NCBI RefSeq assembly: GCF_001949145.1
Contig: NW_019091376.1
Span: 2,040,314 to 2,104,313 of the forward strand
Source: Acanthaster planci
Taxonomy: Eukaryota > Echinodermata > Asteroidea > Valvatida > Acanthasteridae
Length of the DNA: 64,000 bases
Direction: 5' to 3'
Notes under the pieces: model-generated
Seen by the model: only the letters and a program-made list of their open reading frames with translations
Told to the model about the DNA's origin: nothing
Databases searched by the model: none
In this document: piece after piece, positions 55,381 to 64,000 of the stretch
How positions within the stretch are numbered: position 1 is the stretch's first letter
How the letters are laid out: each line of letters opens with the position of its first letter
Translations under genes and position numbers: made by a program

Positions 55381-56640
55381 TTAATTCAAAACATTAAACA
55401 ACATAACACCAATAACACGTATAGCAATAACTCCTACGGTCAGAGCCATTTTTTCTTCGTTGTGTACGTCCAAAGGTTTTTTCTCGGGGGTTGGTTTTAG
55501 AGGTAAAGGACTTGGGGTTGGTTCTACAGGTAAAGGACTTGGGGGTGGTGTCTTCGGTAAAGGCTTTGGGGTGGTTCTGTCTCCGCAAAATCATCTTCAA
55601 CCTCTGGTCCCAAATTTAAACTCGGTATGTAACCTGTCGTCATATCCTCAGTCGCGATTTGTAAATTATTATTGTAACCTTCAAAAGTGCCGATGCGTGA
55701 GTCCATATCTGAAGGCACCAGATATAAACCCGGGGCAACAACAAAGATTAAAGGCGTTTTTGCATATTGCAACGAATCTTGAAATTGGTCAATCGACTGT
55801 TCGAGATCGGGGGCTGAATTAATTAAAGATTCCACGATCGTAATAAATTGCCGTTGCGCGTCTGACCCGGTGCCAGTGGCCAAAACGCCAGTCTTTGTTT
55901 GTGCTTGTGCACCGAGTAACGCGTATACGTAAGCCCTAATGGATTCGTTTACCTTGGTGATTCCCACATCCGTCAAGCTACTCTTTTTAGGAATAAAATC
56001 CCACCCGGCCAAAGTGTCCCCGTCTGACTGTGAAATCCAAGTGACCGTGTAAGTACTCGCGTGACCCGAGCCTTTAGGTGGATCACCCTAGCCAAAGCCC
56101 ATAAAAGTAGACCCCGCGTATTTGTCGTTGGTGACGTGTAAGTCGTGCGCATCATGATTTTTATTAGGACAGGTACGTAACCGTTGTCATAATAATAAGC
56201 AGTTCCTATTCCGTTTGACAAAGTGTCACCAGTTTGTTTAAACGACTTGTTTAAATCGACGTTAAATAGACGACACGTGTCTGTAAACTTCCGATGATCG
56301 TAATTATTGTGTAACGCGTCAAATACGTCGTCGCTCAGAATGGGCATTACGCAGTCATAAAATATTGTTCGTACGGTATAATATACGTGAAAATTAAATA
56401 AAGCCGATACGCATGGATTGGTTTCAGACAGCAAATCAAAACTTACCCCGCAAGCCGTCGTTGCGCAATAGACTGCGAAATTAAATTGATTTTGGTAGAA
56501 CGAAATTGGCTCGGTTACCCAGCGATTAATGGCTTTGCCGTGGTGACTTTCGGTAATTTATACGCGTGCGTTATTTGGGAAACTCGGCTAAAAACGAGTT
56601 GTCTTTGTTGACTACGATTGATAAATGACTAAAGTTGGCT
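55381..56640 (-). pseudogene. Polinton minor capsid-like (penton-type) protein, broken
   Basis: From the minus-strand start region (56434 or upstream) comes 'NPCVSALFNFHVYYTVRTIF', an N-terminal block I recall as typical of the Polinton minor capsid protein, with 'GTAYYYDNGYVPV' after it. A frame change at about 56140 leads to 55524-56012, with 'TGTGSDAQRQFITIVESLIN' and an acidic end. A further frame holds Pro-rich repeats (PKPLP/PSPLP units) and a C-terminal hydrophobic anchor, ending at the TAA complement of 55381-55383. Converges on the major capsid gene. At least two frameshifts. The assignment as penton-type is from motif memory and position. Confidence 0.7.
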
Positions 56641-56659
56641 CCCATTTATTTCATGCGCG

Positions 56660-57536
56660 TTTATTTTTAAAAAGGAGGTTGGGCTCGCTTTGCTCGCTTC
56701 TTGATAAGCGGGTGGTTTATCTTCGTATTTAACCAACTTGGTTAAACTTACTCGCCACGTTTTCTCATAAAAACTTTTTTAAAACGGTCGCTAGCGCTTC
56801 CGCTATCTCGTTTACTTGTCGTTCAAATTCCTCTTTGCTCGTCGATTTACTTTCTTGTAATTTTGTAGACGTAATTGATCTGATTTTTTCTTTTATTTCG
56901 TTAAACTTTTTCAGTTCAGATAAAATCAGTACAAATTCCTCTTGCGCTATGTCACCGTCTTCAATTGCATGAGAAACATATTCCTCGATTATATTTAGCT
57001 TTGCATCGGCAAGTACGCGGATTTGATCGTGCTTTTTGGTTTTATGGACTAGCTGCCGAGGTCGCGCCCAGTACGTACTTCTACTCCGTACTCCACGGTA
57101 GCCTAACCGAGTGCAGTGAGTATACGTTTGATCTTTTTGTAGCTTGTTTCCCGCGCGTCATGTTCTCTTTGAACTGGGGTTTGATTTCTTCGAACTTTCG
57201 AAGGCGGTCAATTTTAGTCTCCGCTTGTTCGGCCGAGTTTAAAGTCAAATCTGGGTAAATGTAAGTCGTCATCTTTTTATTATATACGCGTTTTAAAAAA
57301 ATGTCTAACTCAATAAGAATTTTGCCGATATTATTCAAGAGCTCACCTCGATCGTTTTTAACAGAAAAAGTCAATTCACTGCTGTTTCTGTCTATTAACT
57401 TTTTAGGCGTTTTGCACGTCATGGGTGTTGAGGTGCAAGGCTCGGTAGCTATCACATCTAGCATGTCTAAAGACTGTCCATTATAAAAGTTGACAAATGT
57501 ATTTAATTGTTTGCAATGAATAAACGCGAGTTTCAA
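56660..57536 (-). pseudogene. Polinton coiled-coil protein, broken
   Basis: The frame at 57081-57536 encodes 'TTYIYPDLTLNSAEQAETKI' and 'EEIKPQFKENMTRGKQATKR'. After a break it continues at about 56670-57075 with a long charged helix ('LADAKLNIIEEYVSHAIEDG', 'LILSELKKFNEIKEKIRSI'). This looks like the coiled-coil protein that accompanies capsid genes in animal Polintons. The role is unknown. The first part (57300-57536) may be a separate small frame fused by chance. Confidence 0.6.
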
Positions 57537-57541
57537 GGGGT

Positions 57542-57829
57542 TTAAATGCCTTCATAAATAACGTTGTGTAAAAGTGTTATTTTGGGTAAGTTCAATAACT
57601 CAGACACTTCTTTATTTAGTCGCAACTTGAGATTGGGGTCCGTAATGGCCAAAGTCACCCTTTTAGATTCTGAGTGAACCTTAAAAGAAACGCCTGGGTC
57701 AAAGTCAAACCAGTCCATGTGATAATAACCGGGAGACACCACGATGCTTCCTCTTTGGCCCTCGGGTAATGGTTGAGATGCGCTCCGAGAATGAAGTGTA
57801 TCGTATATAGGTTCTGTTAGCCCCATCAA
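57542..57829 (-). CDS. Small Polinton protein, 95 residues
   Basis: An intact frame in line with its neighbours, ending 5 bp before the next start. It contains 'RGSIVVSPGYYHMDWFDFD', an aromatic block that looks structured. Unrecognised; strand and spacing suggest it is co-expressed with the coiled-coil gene. Confidence 0.55.
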   Translation of the reverse strand: MMGLTEPIYDTLHSRSASQPLPEGQRGSIVVSPGYYHMDWFDFDPGVSFKVHSESKRVTLAITDPNLKLRLNKEVSELLNLPKITLLHNVIYEGI

Positions 57830-57971
57830 AAAAAGGCTTTTATTTAATTCTCTCCTGGGTCTCGTTGGTTATACGGGGGAGTTTGTTGTAGGTAGAGTTG
57901 AGGGATTCCCTTCATAAATTTCATCTAAGGCTTGTCTCTGCCCCTCGAGCAATTAAACTGATTTGACTTTT

Positions 57972-58361
57972 TTATCGTTGATATCTATAAGCTAAACGAG
58001 CCCGCGTTTCTAATGGTTGTTTTTGGGTTAACTGCTCTTCTAAAGTTGCGATTTCTTGGTTTAGCTGCTCAATCTCCTCAGCGATGATTCTGATTTCTCC
58101 TGCTAAAGTGCCTCTTTTATTTGCTTGGATCAATCTGGTTTTAGCTGTTTGTATTAATTCTGAATTGGGAGATACTTCCCTTCCTTCCTCTGAAGGTATT
58201 CCAGGCGGTCGTTCACCACGGACCCCCGCGGGCCTAGCGTCCAAGTTTGTACCCCACTCAATTTCAGTAGCGTTTGTTATGTTAAAATATCCAGCGTCAA
58301 ACTGAATATTCCTTACTCTGACGACTTTATCACCTTTGGTGTTTTTAATGACATCTTTCAA
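57972..58361 (-). CDS. Polinton protein with C-terminal coiled coil, 129 residues
   Basis: An intact frame: a beta-rich start ('VVRVRNIQFDAGYFNI'), a Pro/Gly/Arg-rich middle, and a helix with heptad-like spacing at the end ('IRIIAEEIEQLNQEIATLEE'). Function unknown; likely a structural or accessory virion protein by context. Confidence 0.55.
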   Translation of the reverse strand: MKDVIKNTKGDKVVRVRNIQFDAGYFNITNATEIEWGTNLDARPAGVRGERPPGIPSEEGREVSPNSELIQTAKTRLIQANKRGTLAGEIRIIAEEIEQLNQEIATLEEQLTQKQPLETRARLAYRYQR

Positions 58362-58447
58362 TTTAAACGTCTACTCACTTTCGGTTAAGTAAAACGTGTG
58401 AGTCTCCTTTTTGTTATATACGTTTTGAAAAAATCTTGTTTATCAAT

Positions 58448-58886
58448 CTATATGTTTTTGGAAATCTCGTTTGGCGAGGTTCAATTTGTCGAGGGCGTTT
58501 TTCCAATGCTTATCCGAAACTTGAAACAAATCTTTTACTTTTAAATCGTCCTTCCCGGTTGCCTCTTGATAACATACCGCGATTAAAGCCTTCAATGGTT
58601 AACCTCTAGATATCTTGCCATCTAAAACTCGATTTAACACGTATTCTATGCGACCCGATTGTTCACTAGGGAATTCAATGTTTAACTCTTTCAAAATCTT
58701 CTCTGATTTTCGTGGTGGTTTTTTTTTTCCACCTATAACGCTGATAGTACTAACCTCCCACGTTTTCTGGTGCATATGAAGGAAACCAACCGAAAAATCG
58801 ACCGCAAATTCGACAAACATAACTGTCATCCATTTCAAATACGTCGTGTTGGCAGGTGTCTTTGGGTCTTTAATATTTCTTGCCGG
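58448..58886 (-). pseudogene. Polinton accessory gene with an in-frame stop
   Basis: A basic, helical protein ('KKKPPRKSEKILKELNIEFP', 'GRIEYVLNRVLDGKI') in 58599-58838. A TAA interrupts at about 58600, but the frame remains coding-like to 58448 ('VKDLFQVSDKHWKNALDKLN'). Upstream sequence to 58886 may belong to it. The second part looks like a small DNA-binding helical domain, which is a guess. Confidence 0.45.
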
Positions 58887-59445
58887 TTAAACCTCTCTTT
58901 CAATTATTTCACCCCTAAGCCTTATCACTTCTATAGTCCTGTCAATCATTAGACCTTTTTTAGCTAGGTTCTTTTCCAAGTTTGTTATTTGTTTAAACTT
59001 GTCGTTTGTGATTTTATTGAGTTTCTTGTATGTACCGCCTTTTCCTTTACCTAAAAACGAAATAAACTGTTCTCGATAAAGACCTCTGCAGTTTATACAA
59101 CAATAACAGAAAGAGCAGTCTTTACACTTAATACAGTGTACACAATCCTCACAGTCATGGCAACTGTCACAAAAACAACAGTTAAAAGAATCGATACAGT
59201 CTGTACACTCATAACAGTTTACACATCCATAACAGTCTTTACATAAACTCACATGTGTTGAGTTTTTACATCTAAAACAGTCTTTGGCGTCTTTTAAAAT
59301 TATAACACCCTTTTATGTCTTTACAGAATTTACAATCGATGTTTTTGTTTATTCGTTTCTCCTCCATCGTCCAAATTTCTTCTAGAGTAAGTATCATCTC
59401 TTTTCCCCAAGTTTTCAAATCTGGTGTTTCAATTTTATTGTTCAT
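58887..59445 (-). pseudogene. Cys-rich repeat protein of the Polinton
   Basis: The frame at 58887-59252 has a run of CxxC units in its first 55 residues ('CKDCYGCVNCYECTDC', 'CDSCHDCEDCVHCIKC'), then a basic helical tail. Upstream, the start at about 59445 ('NNKIETPDLKTWGKEMI') leads to more Cys pairs ('IDCKFCKDIKGC') and, after one frameshift near 59300, joins the repeat. More than 20 Cys in about 70 residues suggests a metal-binding or disulphide ladder. No family recognised. It may be a virion or host-interaction protein; that is inference. Confidence 0.55.
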
Positions 59446-59636
59446 GTCTCTTTTTATATTACTTTTTAAAATATTTTTTCATTTTTTCTCAAATCTTTAG
59501 TGTTTTCCATCTCAAATTTTCACAGATCTCTAAAAGAAATCTCATTTTTCTCAATCTTCAAACTCATCTTCAGATCCAAATCCATTAAACGCTTGTAAAA
59601 CAGACTTATCTGAAATCGGACCTTCCTTTCTTACTC

Positions 59637-60269
59637 TCAACATAGCCGCTGACACTTCATACCTAACACCAGCTCCACATGACATCGAACGGTAAGTACC
59701 ATAATATACATCTTCGGACAAATAAAAGACTGAGCGTCACATTTCTTATCGGTAAATTTCTCGATGTTTGACGAGTCAATGGGTCTTTTTCGGTGATCAA
59801 ATAGAGAGGCATGAGGGTCTATTTTAACATACATTCGGTTCTTGGCCGTGTAAGGTGGTTTAACGACATACTCTATTTTATTAAGGTCATCAATATCGCG
59901 ACTGGCTTTGTAGGCGTTTATGGTATTAGACGGGATATTAGACTTGATGGCGGCTTGAGATTCGATGAACCTGTAAACAGCTAAATTTATGCGATCGAGT
60001 ATGTTTGCTGTAGGTTGTTGTATTTGGTAATAGATTTGACGGCCTTTGATGTTTTCGGGGCTTTTGTCTCTAGTATCATATTTATACAGTGGGTTTATGC
60101 CGTAACAGGGTTCGGTTGTCATAATTAACAGGCTTTTTTTCTCGACCGTTGTGGTAATAAAAAAATAGACGAGCTACATACGGTTGCGTGTTTGTTGTCT
60201 TTAATCACGGTTTCTGAAATTATCAATTTGCTCGGATCAAAAGGGCCAAAGGTGACGTTGGGATCCAGG
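59637..60269 (-). pseudogene. Unknown Polinton gene next to the right end
   Basis: The open frame 59637-60122 ('GRQIYYQIQQPTANILDRIN', 'MYVKIDPHASLFDHRKRPID') extends upstream in-frame to about 60170 without a stop. A coding-like stretch in another frame ('GPFDPSKLIISETVIKDNKH') reaches the terminal repeat. So the real start is near 60260 and one frameshift has occurred. I cannot name it. Confidence 0.5.
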
Positions 60270-60534
60270 TTGGTCACGTTATTTCATAGCTAAGATACAT
60301 TCCAGCGAAAGATTCATTTAAACATTGTTTTTTTTCTGTAATTTGTCCGTGGACGTTTATGGGCTCTTTCTGCTATGCCGTGATCGGCCTCCGTAGAATT
60401 TACGCTATTTTTACGGTTGCAAGCAACCGTTCACGTGAACGGTTGCTTGCATCCGTAAAAATAGCGTCCAGCCGAAAATCAGGCCGGCCGAAAATCTGGC
60501 CCGAATTTCGTGCCAATTTCAGCCTGGTGTCAAA
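60270..60534 (-). repeat. Polinton right terminal inverted repeat
   Basis: Inverted partner of 51595-51840. It differs by an insertion that completes a long palindrome (60402-60467). The outer edge reads CAGCCTGGTGTCAAACC on the plus strand. Confidence 0.9.
60402..60467. repeat. 66-bp near-perfect palindrome in the right Polinton end
   Basis: Centre CACGTG. A 34-bp perfect palindrome (TGCAAGCAACCGTTCACG and its complement) is extended by ACGCTATTTTTACGG and its complement, with one mismatched T on each side. The left repeat has only one arm. Confidence 0.95.
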
Positions 60535-60604
60535 CCGGCACGGGTAAGATTCAGGCTGCACCAACAGATATAGCTAGGGCCCAGTAAAATTACCTTTATA
60601 CACC

Positions 60605-60717
60605 ATGGGGAAAAGTAAACGTCGATCGAAATCTAGATCTGAACCTGTGGTATCTTCATCTAAAAGGTCGAAGAAGAGTAAAACTACAATAACAATTAAA
60701 AAGAAGAGGAAAAACTG
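60605..60717 (+). CDS. pogo-type DNA-binding gene, exon 1
   Basis: ATG in an excellent Kozak context (CACCATGG) opens 37 codons of a Lys/Arg/Ser-rich N-terminus ('MGKSKRRSKSRSEPV', 'TIKKKRKN'), which would serve as a nuclear localisation signal. The exon meets a consensus donor, AACTG/GTAAGT, leaving phase 2. The acceptor at 62749 restores the frame (TG + G = Trp). The start lies 70 bp from the right end of the Polinton, so the native promoter has been displaced or the element's end is now in the 5' UTR. Confidence 0.7.
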
Positions 60718-62749
60718 GTAAGTTTGCGTATACGGTCACGGGACCTTGTTGCGTGTACGCCACAACTTTCGGCTGAGCATGTAGTCTGTTACCTTCTCGA
60801 CTAGACTCACCGGTGTGCTTGTGCCCATCAGCATATGCCATATTCATATTGTTTACAATGTCAAGTCGTACATAAAGTGCCAATTTTTAGATGAATTGTG
60901 TCAAGTGCAAGATGCATAAAAACTTGGATAAGGTTGAGAAATTTTCTGTAGGAATACAGCCTGTTTCACTTGTAGGAATCAGGTCAACTCGTACCCTGGA
61001 CAACTCGTACCCAGGTCAACTCGTACCCCCAAACTCCCGCCCAAGTCAACTCGTACCCAGATCATCTTGTACCCACATCAACTCGTACCCAGAACAACTC
61101 GTACTCTGTATGTTAGAATAGTGCTACAGCCGAACCGCCAAACCGAACAAAAAATGGTTGAACATTGCACTTTCAAACCCAACCAAACTTGTCGGTTCGA
61201 ATATTGGTAGCGCACGGAATGCACGCAAGAAAATGTGATAAAAAAGCAAACACAACGAAAAGTGTGTAACGAGTTGTGCTGCACCCACGCTCGGTACTTA
61301 CGATGGTCCTGCATCAGGCGATTGTTGTATAAAGCATGTGGTGAGATCTCACAAATAATCAACCAAGAATACGCAACATAGGGCGTTTCCACTGCACAAC
61401 AATTCTAAATTCTCACTACATCTAATTGTGCTTACAGTGTATGTATATTCAAACTTCGCATTATGTTTGCCAAGTAGCCACGCCCTTACGTTCCATATTA
61501 GGACAATGATATCACAAATGGCCATGCAAAAATTTTGATTGGATACTGATAAGGGTAGGACTTGTGTTCAATCAAAGGCAGCTCCGGAAGCTGGGCCACG
61601 CCGGTGCAGTGCTAGCGCTCCGGCATGCGACAAGCTTTGGTTAGCACAGTAGCCCAACGTACAAGGGTTTTTTCAAGTGAAGGAGAAGATTGTATGACGT
61701 AAATTTCAATAAATTAAAATTAATTAAAAAGTTGATTCTTTGCATGCAAAGCAGCCATTGGTAGGATTATCCACCGATGACAATAATACATGCAAGGGTA
61801 CGAATTGACTTAGGCACGAGTTGACTGGCGTAAGAGTTGACTGGGGCGCGAGTTGACCTGAGTACGAGTTGTCCCAGGTACGAGATGACCCAGATTCTTT
61901 CACAGTAGTGCGCCTTAAGGGTTTGCAATGCGTCGGCCAATCACAATGTGCCAAATTTGTCGATGCAACTGTCGATCCAATGCGCAATGCCAGAACAAAA
62001 AATCCCTTCCCACTTCCAATAAAAATACACCCCTAATAAGTTCGCTTGATTACTTTTCTTAACAGCCCAACTTTTCTCAACTCTGAATTATTCATATTGC
62101 TACTAAAGGAACTAGTATGCCTGCCAATGAAATTGTGTGCTGACATGATGTGCATTTTGCGAGACATACATGTAGCTATCTAATCACAATATTCCATCTC
62201 GCGCACGGGCAGCCGCACCGCGGTGGGCCAGTGAACTCAGATGATCAATCAATTGTGGTCATGCATCTAGTGCCGGACATCAAAAGACAGACGGAAAAAT
62301 TTATAAAATGTCTCTCCATAACACAATTTGTGTTGGAAAGACTACTGACATGGATTGGGGCTTCAGTTGATGACACTGATGAAAGAGGATTGCTTGATGG
62401 CAAGAATTTCAGTGGAAACTGATTATTTTTTTTCCTCCATAGGATTGTGCATAAAGTGCAATACTTGTTTGTCATCCAATCAAGTGATGCATTGCGAAGA
62501 GTAAAAAGGTTTACGTGTGTTCAAGTGTCTATTCCATGGACCAGCCTTGTCCCAAGTGTAATAGCCAGGGCATTGATGTACTTCCATATGGTATCAAGGA
62601 CCGTTGGTTTCAAGCCAAGTTCTTGAGTCCCAAGTGTTTCATTCGGACTCCTTATTCAATGTCAGAATCTGAATGCATGAAAAACAGGACAGCGCTCCTT
62701 ACGCTGGGATATTGCAGGTTAATAATTTGCTGTTTCTGTTTAATTGTAG
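60718..62749 (+). other. Intron of the pogo-type gene
   Basis: GTAAGT at 60718 to TTTAATTGTAG at 62749. Contains the inverted-array element 60976-61895. No coding region was supported; the open frames at 62150-62784 lack splice support. Confidence 0.6.
60976..61895. mobile_element. 920-bp element with inverted arrays of a CAACTCGTACCC motif
   Basis: 60976-61108 carries about eight copies of a 15-17-bp unit TCAACTCGTACCCAG-like. 61796-61895 carries about seven copies in reverse orientation. The outermost bases match (GAATCAGGTCAACTCG and, reversed, GAATCTGGGTCATCTCG). So the unit looks like a foldback transposon with repeats as its ends. The middle encodes nothing recognisable. No target duplication was found. 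Confidence 0.7.
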
Positions 62750-63548
62750 GTCCGTCGACTTGGACAAGAGATTTAAAATCATGAAGGGAGCAGTGGAGGA
62801 TGTGATTGAAAAGAAGATGACCATACGCAAAGCAGCAGAGAAGTGGGGCGTGAAGCGCTCAACGTTAGCTGACCGGGTGTCTGGCCGAGTGGAGCTGGGC
62901 AGACGGAGTGGCCCACCATCCATCCTGTCCAGAGCAGAGGAGCAGATGCTTACCGAGTGGATCATCAGCATGGCACAGCGGGGCTACGGCTTCAAGAAGC
63001 AGAAGCTACTCAAGACTGTCAAGAAGATCCTGGACAAGGACAAGCGTACCACCATGCTGAAAAAGAACATGCCAGGCAACAAGTGGTACCGGCAGTTTGT
63101 CAAGCGGAACCCCCGGGTCAAGATGGTGACTAGCAACCCGCAACTGCTGGGAACCAGACTGGATAAGGCGACAGCCAGCGCAAGCATAGAGTACGAAGCC
63201 TTCCACTCCATGCTGTCAAGTTACGAGATGTCAGACTCAGAGAGTGAGGGAGACTCAGACAGCGATTCAGAGGTTGAGTCGGAGTCCGGCTCAGAGGTGG
63301 AGGAGGAACTACAGCTACAGAGTCCTGGTCAAATCGACTACAACACTGAAGTGATTGTTGAGACAGAATTTGAACCACAACTAGAACCAGATCTAGAGTC
63401 TGAACTAAAACCAGATCTCAAATCAGACCAAGAACCTCAGCCAGATGTGGTAGTGGACTCATCAAACCTGGAGGATTTCAAAGTTGACCACAGTCCAAGT
63501 CCTGACATATCCGTTGCTAATACGGTCACTATCACAACTTCTGAGTGA
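62750..63548 (+). CDS. pogo/Tigger-derived DNA-binding protein (psq + CENP-B HTH), exon 2
   Basis: With exon 1 this gives 303 residues. A pipsqueak-type helix-turn-helix comes first (about residues 40-80; 'AVEDVIEKKMTIRKAAEKWG', 'RSTLADRVSGR'), then a CENP-B/Tc5-type helix-turn-helix (about 95-160; 'LSRAEEQMLTEWIISMAQRG', 'NKWYRQFVKRNPRV'). The C-terminal 125 residues are Ser/Asp/Glu-rich with ELEPDL-like acidic repeats. This is the N-terminal half of a pogo-superfamily transposase without its DDE domain, so it would bind DNA in the nucleus but not transpose. An intact two-exon frame, higher GC than neighbours and the NLS-like exon 1 support a domesticated host gene. The acidic tail could act in transcription. 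The TGA is at 63546-63548. Confidence 0.8.
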
Positions 63549-64000
63549 TAAGTGTTCCAATGTCCAAGTTCTTTCCTTCCAGTGGATATTTCAATAATTT
63601 AAAGGTTATGTCTTGGTAAGTTATGTGATTTCTGAAATGCAAGGTTGTGTAAACAATCTGTTTTGAATGTTTTTTGTTATAATTATTGGTGTGGGCATTT
63701 CTGCATTTCAGAGTTCTGTTTTCAAAAATAATGTCCAGTGAGTGGTATGATGGAATGTTCCTTTAACCTGTCATTTAACAGGTTGTCTAAATGTGCACTA
63801 TTCACTAACTTTTTGAAAACTTCAAGTTAATTGAATAGTGACATTATGCACATACTTGCAGTACAACGAATATTTAGTAATAATGCAGTTTTAAGGTTAC
63901 TTTGAGTACATGTACATAAATGTGGGAATACATGTACATGTGTGTACTTGCAATTCAATACCCGAATGAGGTTAGAGTCATGAGAATCGAATTTACGGTA
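63549..64000 (+). other. 3' UTR or downstream DNA
   Basis: AT-rich with ACATGTACATGT words; no polyadenylation signal I can vouch for. Confidence 0.4.

Larger units (their letters stand above)
51595..60534. mobile_element. Polinton/Maverick, short and decayed
   Basis: An 8.9-kb unit bounded by about 250-bp terminal inverted repeats carries a retroviral-type integrase of the Polinton kind, a major capsid-like gene, a minor capsid-like gene and several small genes on both strands. Polintons are self-synthesising DNA transposons/endogenous virus-like elements, usually 15-20 kb, with protein-primed DNA polymerase B, packaging ATPase and a cysteine protease. I found none of these three here. Nearly every long gene shows frame breaks. 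So it is a deleted, non-autonomous copy, or a distinct short form. The outer few bases of the ends are not certain and no 6-bp target duplication could be confirmed. Confidence 0.85.

Noticed and set aside
51841-60269. DNA polymerase B, packaging ATPase or adenovirus-type protease in the Polinton
   Set aside because: No frame on either strand shows their motifs, and the remaining unassigned space is too small for a polymerase.
62515-62784. Cys-containing open frame as an exon of the pogo-type gene
   Set aside because: It would leave an intron of only about 33 bp, and the first exon at 60605-60717 already joins in phase.

Overview
The window is eukaryotic, gapped assembly sequence. It has long introns, GT-AG exons, tRNA-derived repeats, and frequent ACATGTACATGT and AGGCCT words of the kind seen in marine invertebrate deuterostomes. 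A Polinton/Maverick, BEL/Pao and Ty3/gypsy retroelements and a CR1/L2-like LINE piece fit a metazoan such as an echinoderm, hemichordate or cephalochordate; the species cannot be fixed from the sequence. Two assembly gaps (28584-28953 and 51306-51573) are runs of N.

Three host genes can be supported. (1) At 1-9376 (+) lies the 3' part of a very large zinc-finger gene. A Gln-rich exon (2-271) splices in phase to a 7.3-kb last exon (2039-9376), giving more than 2,500 residues with nine fingers in four clusters, an AT-hook, and duplicated SUMO-consensus motifs. (2) A small orphan gene on the minus strand has four candidate exons (50845-50925, 42593-42659, 40363-40392, 38303-38541). Their phases fit together and end at a stop after 138 residues. 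(3) A plus-strand gene (exons 60605-60717 and 62750-63548) encodes a 303-residue pogo/Tigger-type DNA-binding protein (pipsqueak and CENP-B helix-turn-helix domains, acidic tail) with no transposase catalytic domain. Genes 2 and 3 are head to head, and a Polinton now sits between them.

The rest is mostly mobile DNA. From 20.7 to 34.6 kb is a BEL/Pao retrotransposon (minus strand, LTRs at 20679-21485 and 33787-34620). It is interrupted by a decayed Ty3/gypsy element (minus), which itself carries a TTAA-flanked MITE around the first gap. A second decayed Ty3/gypsy element (plus, 43.9-48.0 kb) lies in the long intron of gene 2. It is followed at once by a broken reading frame with a C2H2 finger and a TatD-type nuclease domain. 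From 51.6 to 60.5 kb is a Polinton with about 250-bp terminal inverted repeats. It keeps a retroviral-type integrase and decayed capsid and accessory genes, but no DNA polymerase B, packaging ATPase or protease could be found. Smaller elements include TTAA MITEs, hAT-like and Tc1/mariner-like non-autonomous elements, tRNA-derived SINEs, minisatellites, and a 0.9-kb element with inverted arrays of a 'CAACTCGTACCC' motif.

There are no rRNA genes, CRISPR arrays or bacterial-type operons. The regions 9.4-14.2, 15.7-18.1 and 38.5-43.9 kb are mostly non-coding sequence with scattered repeats.
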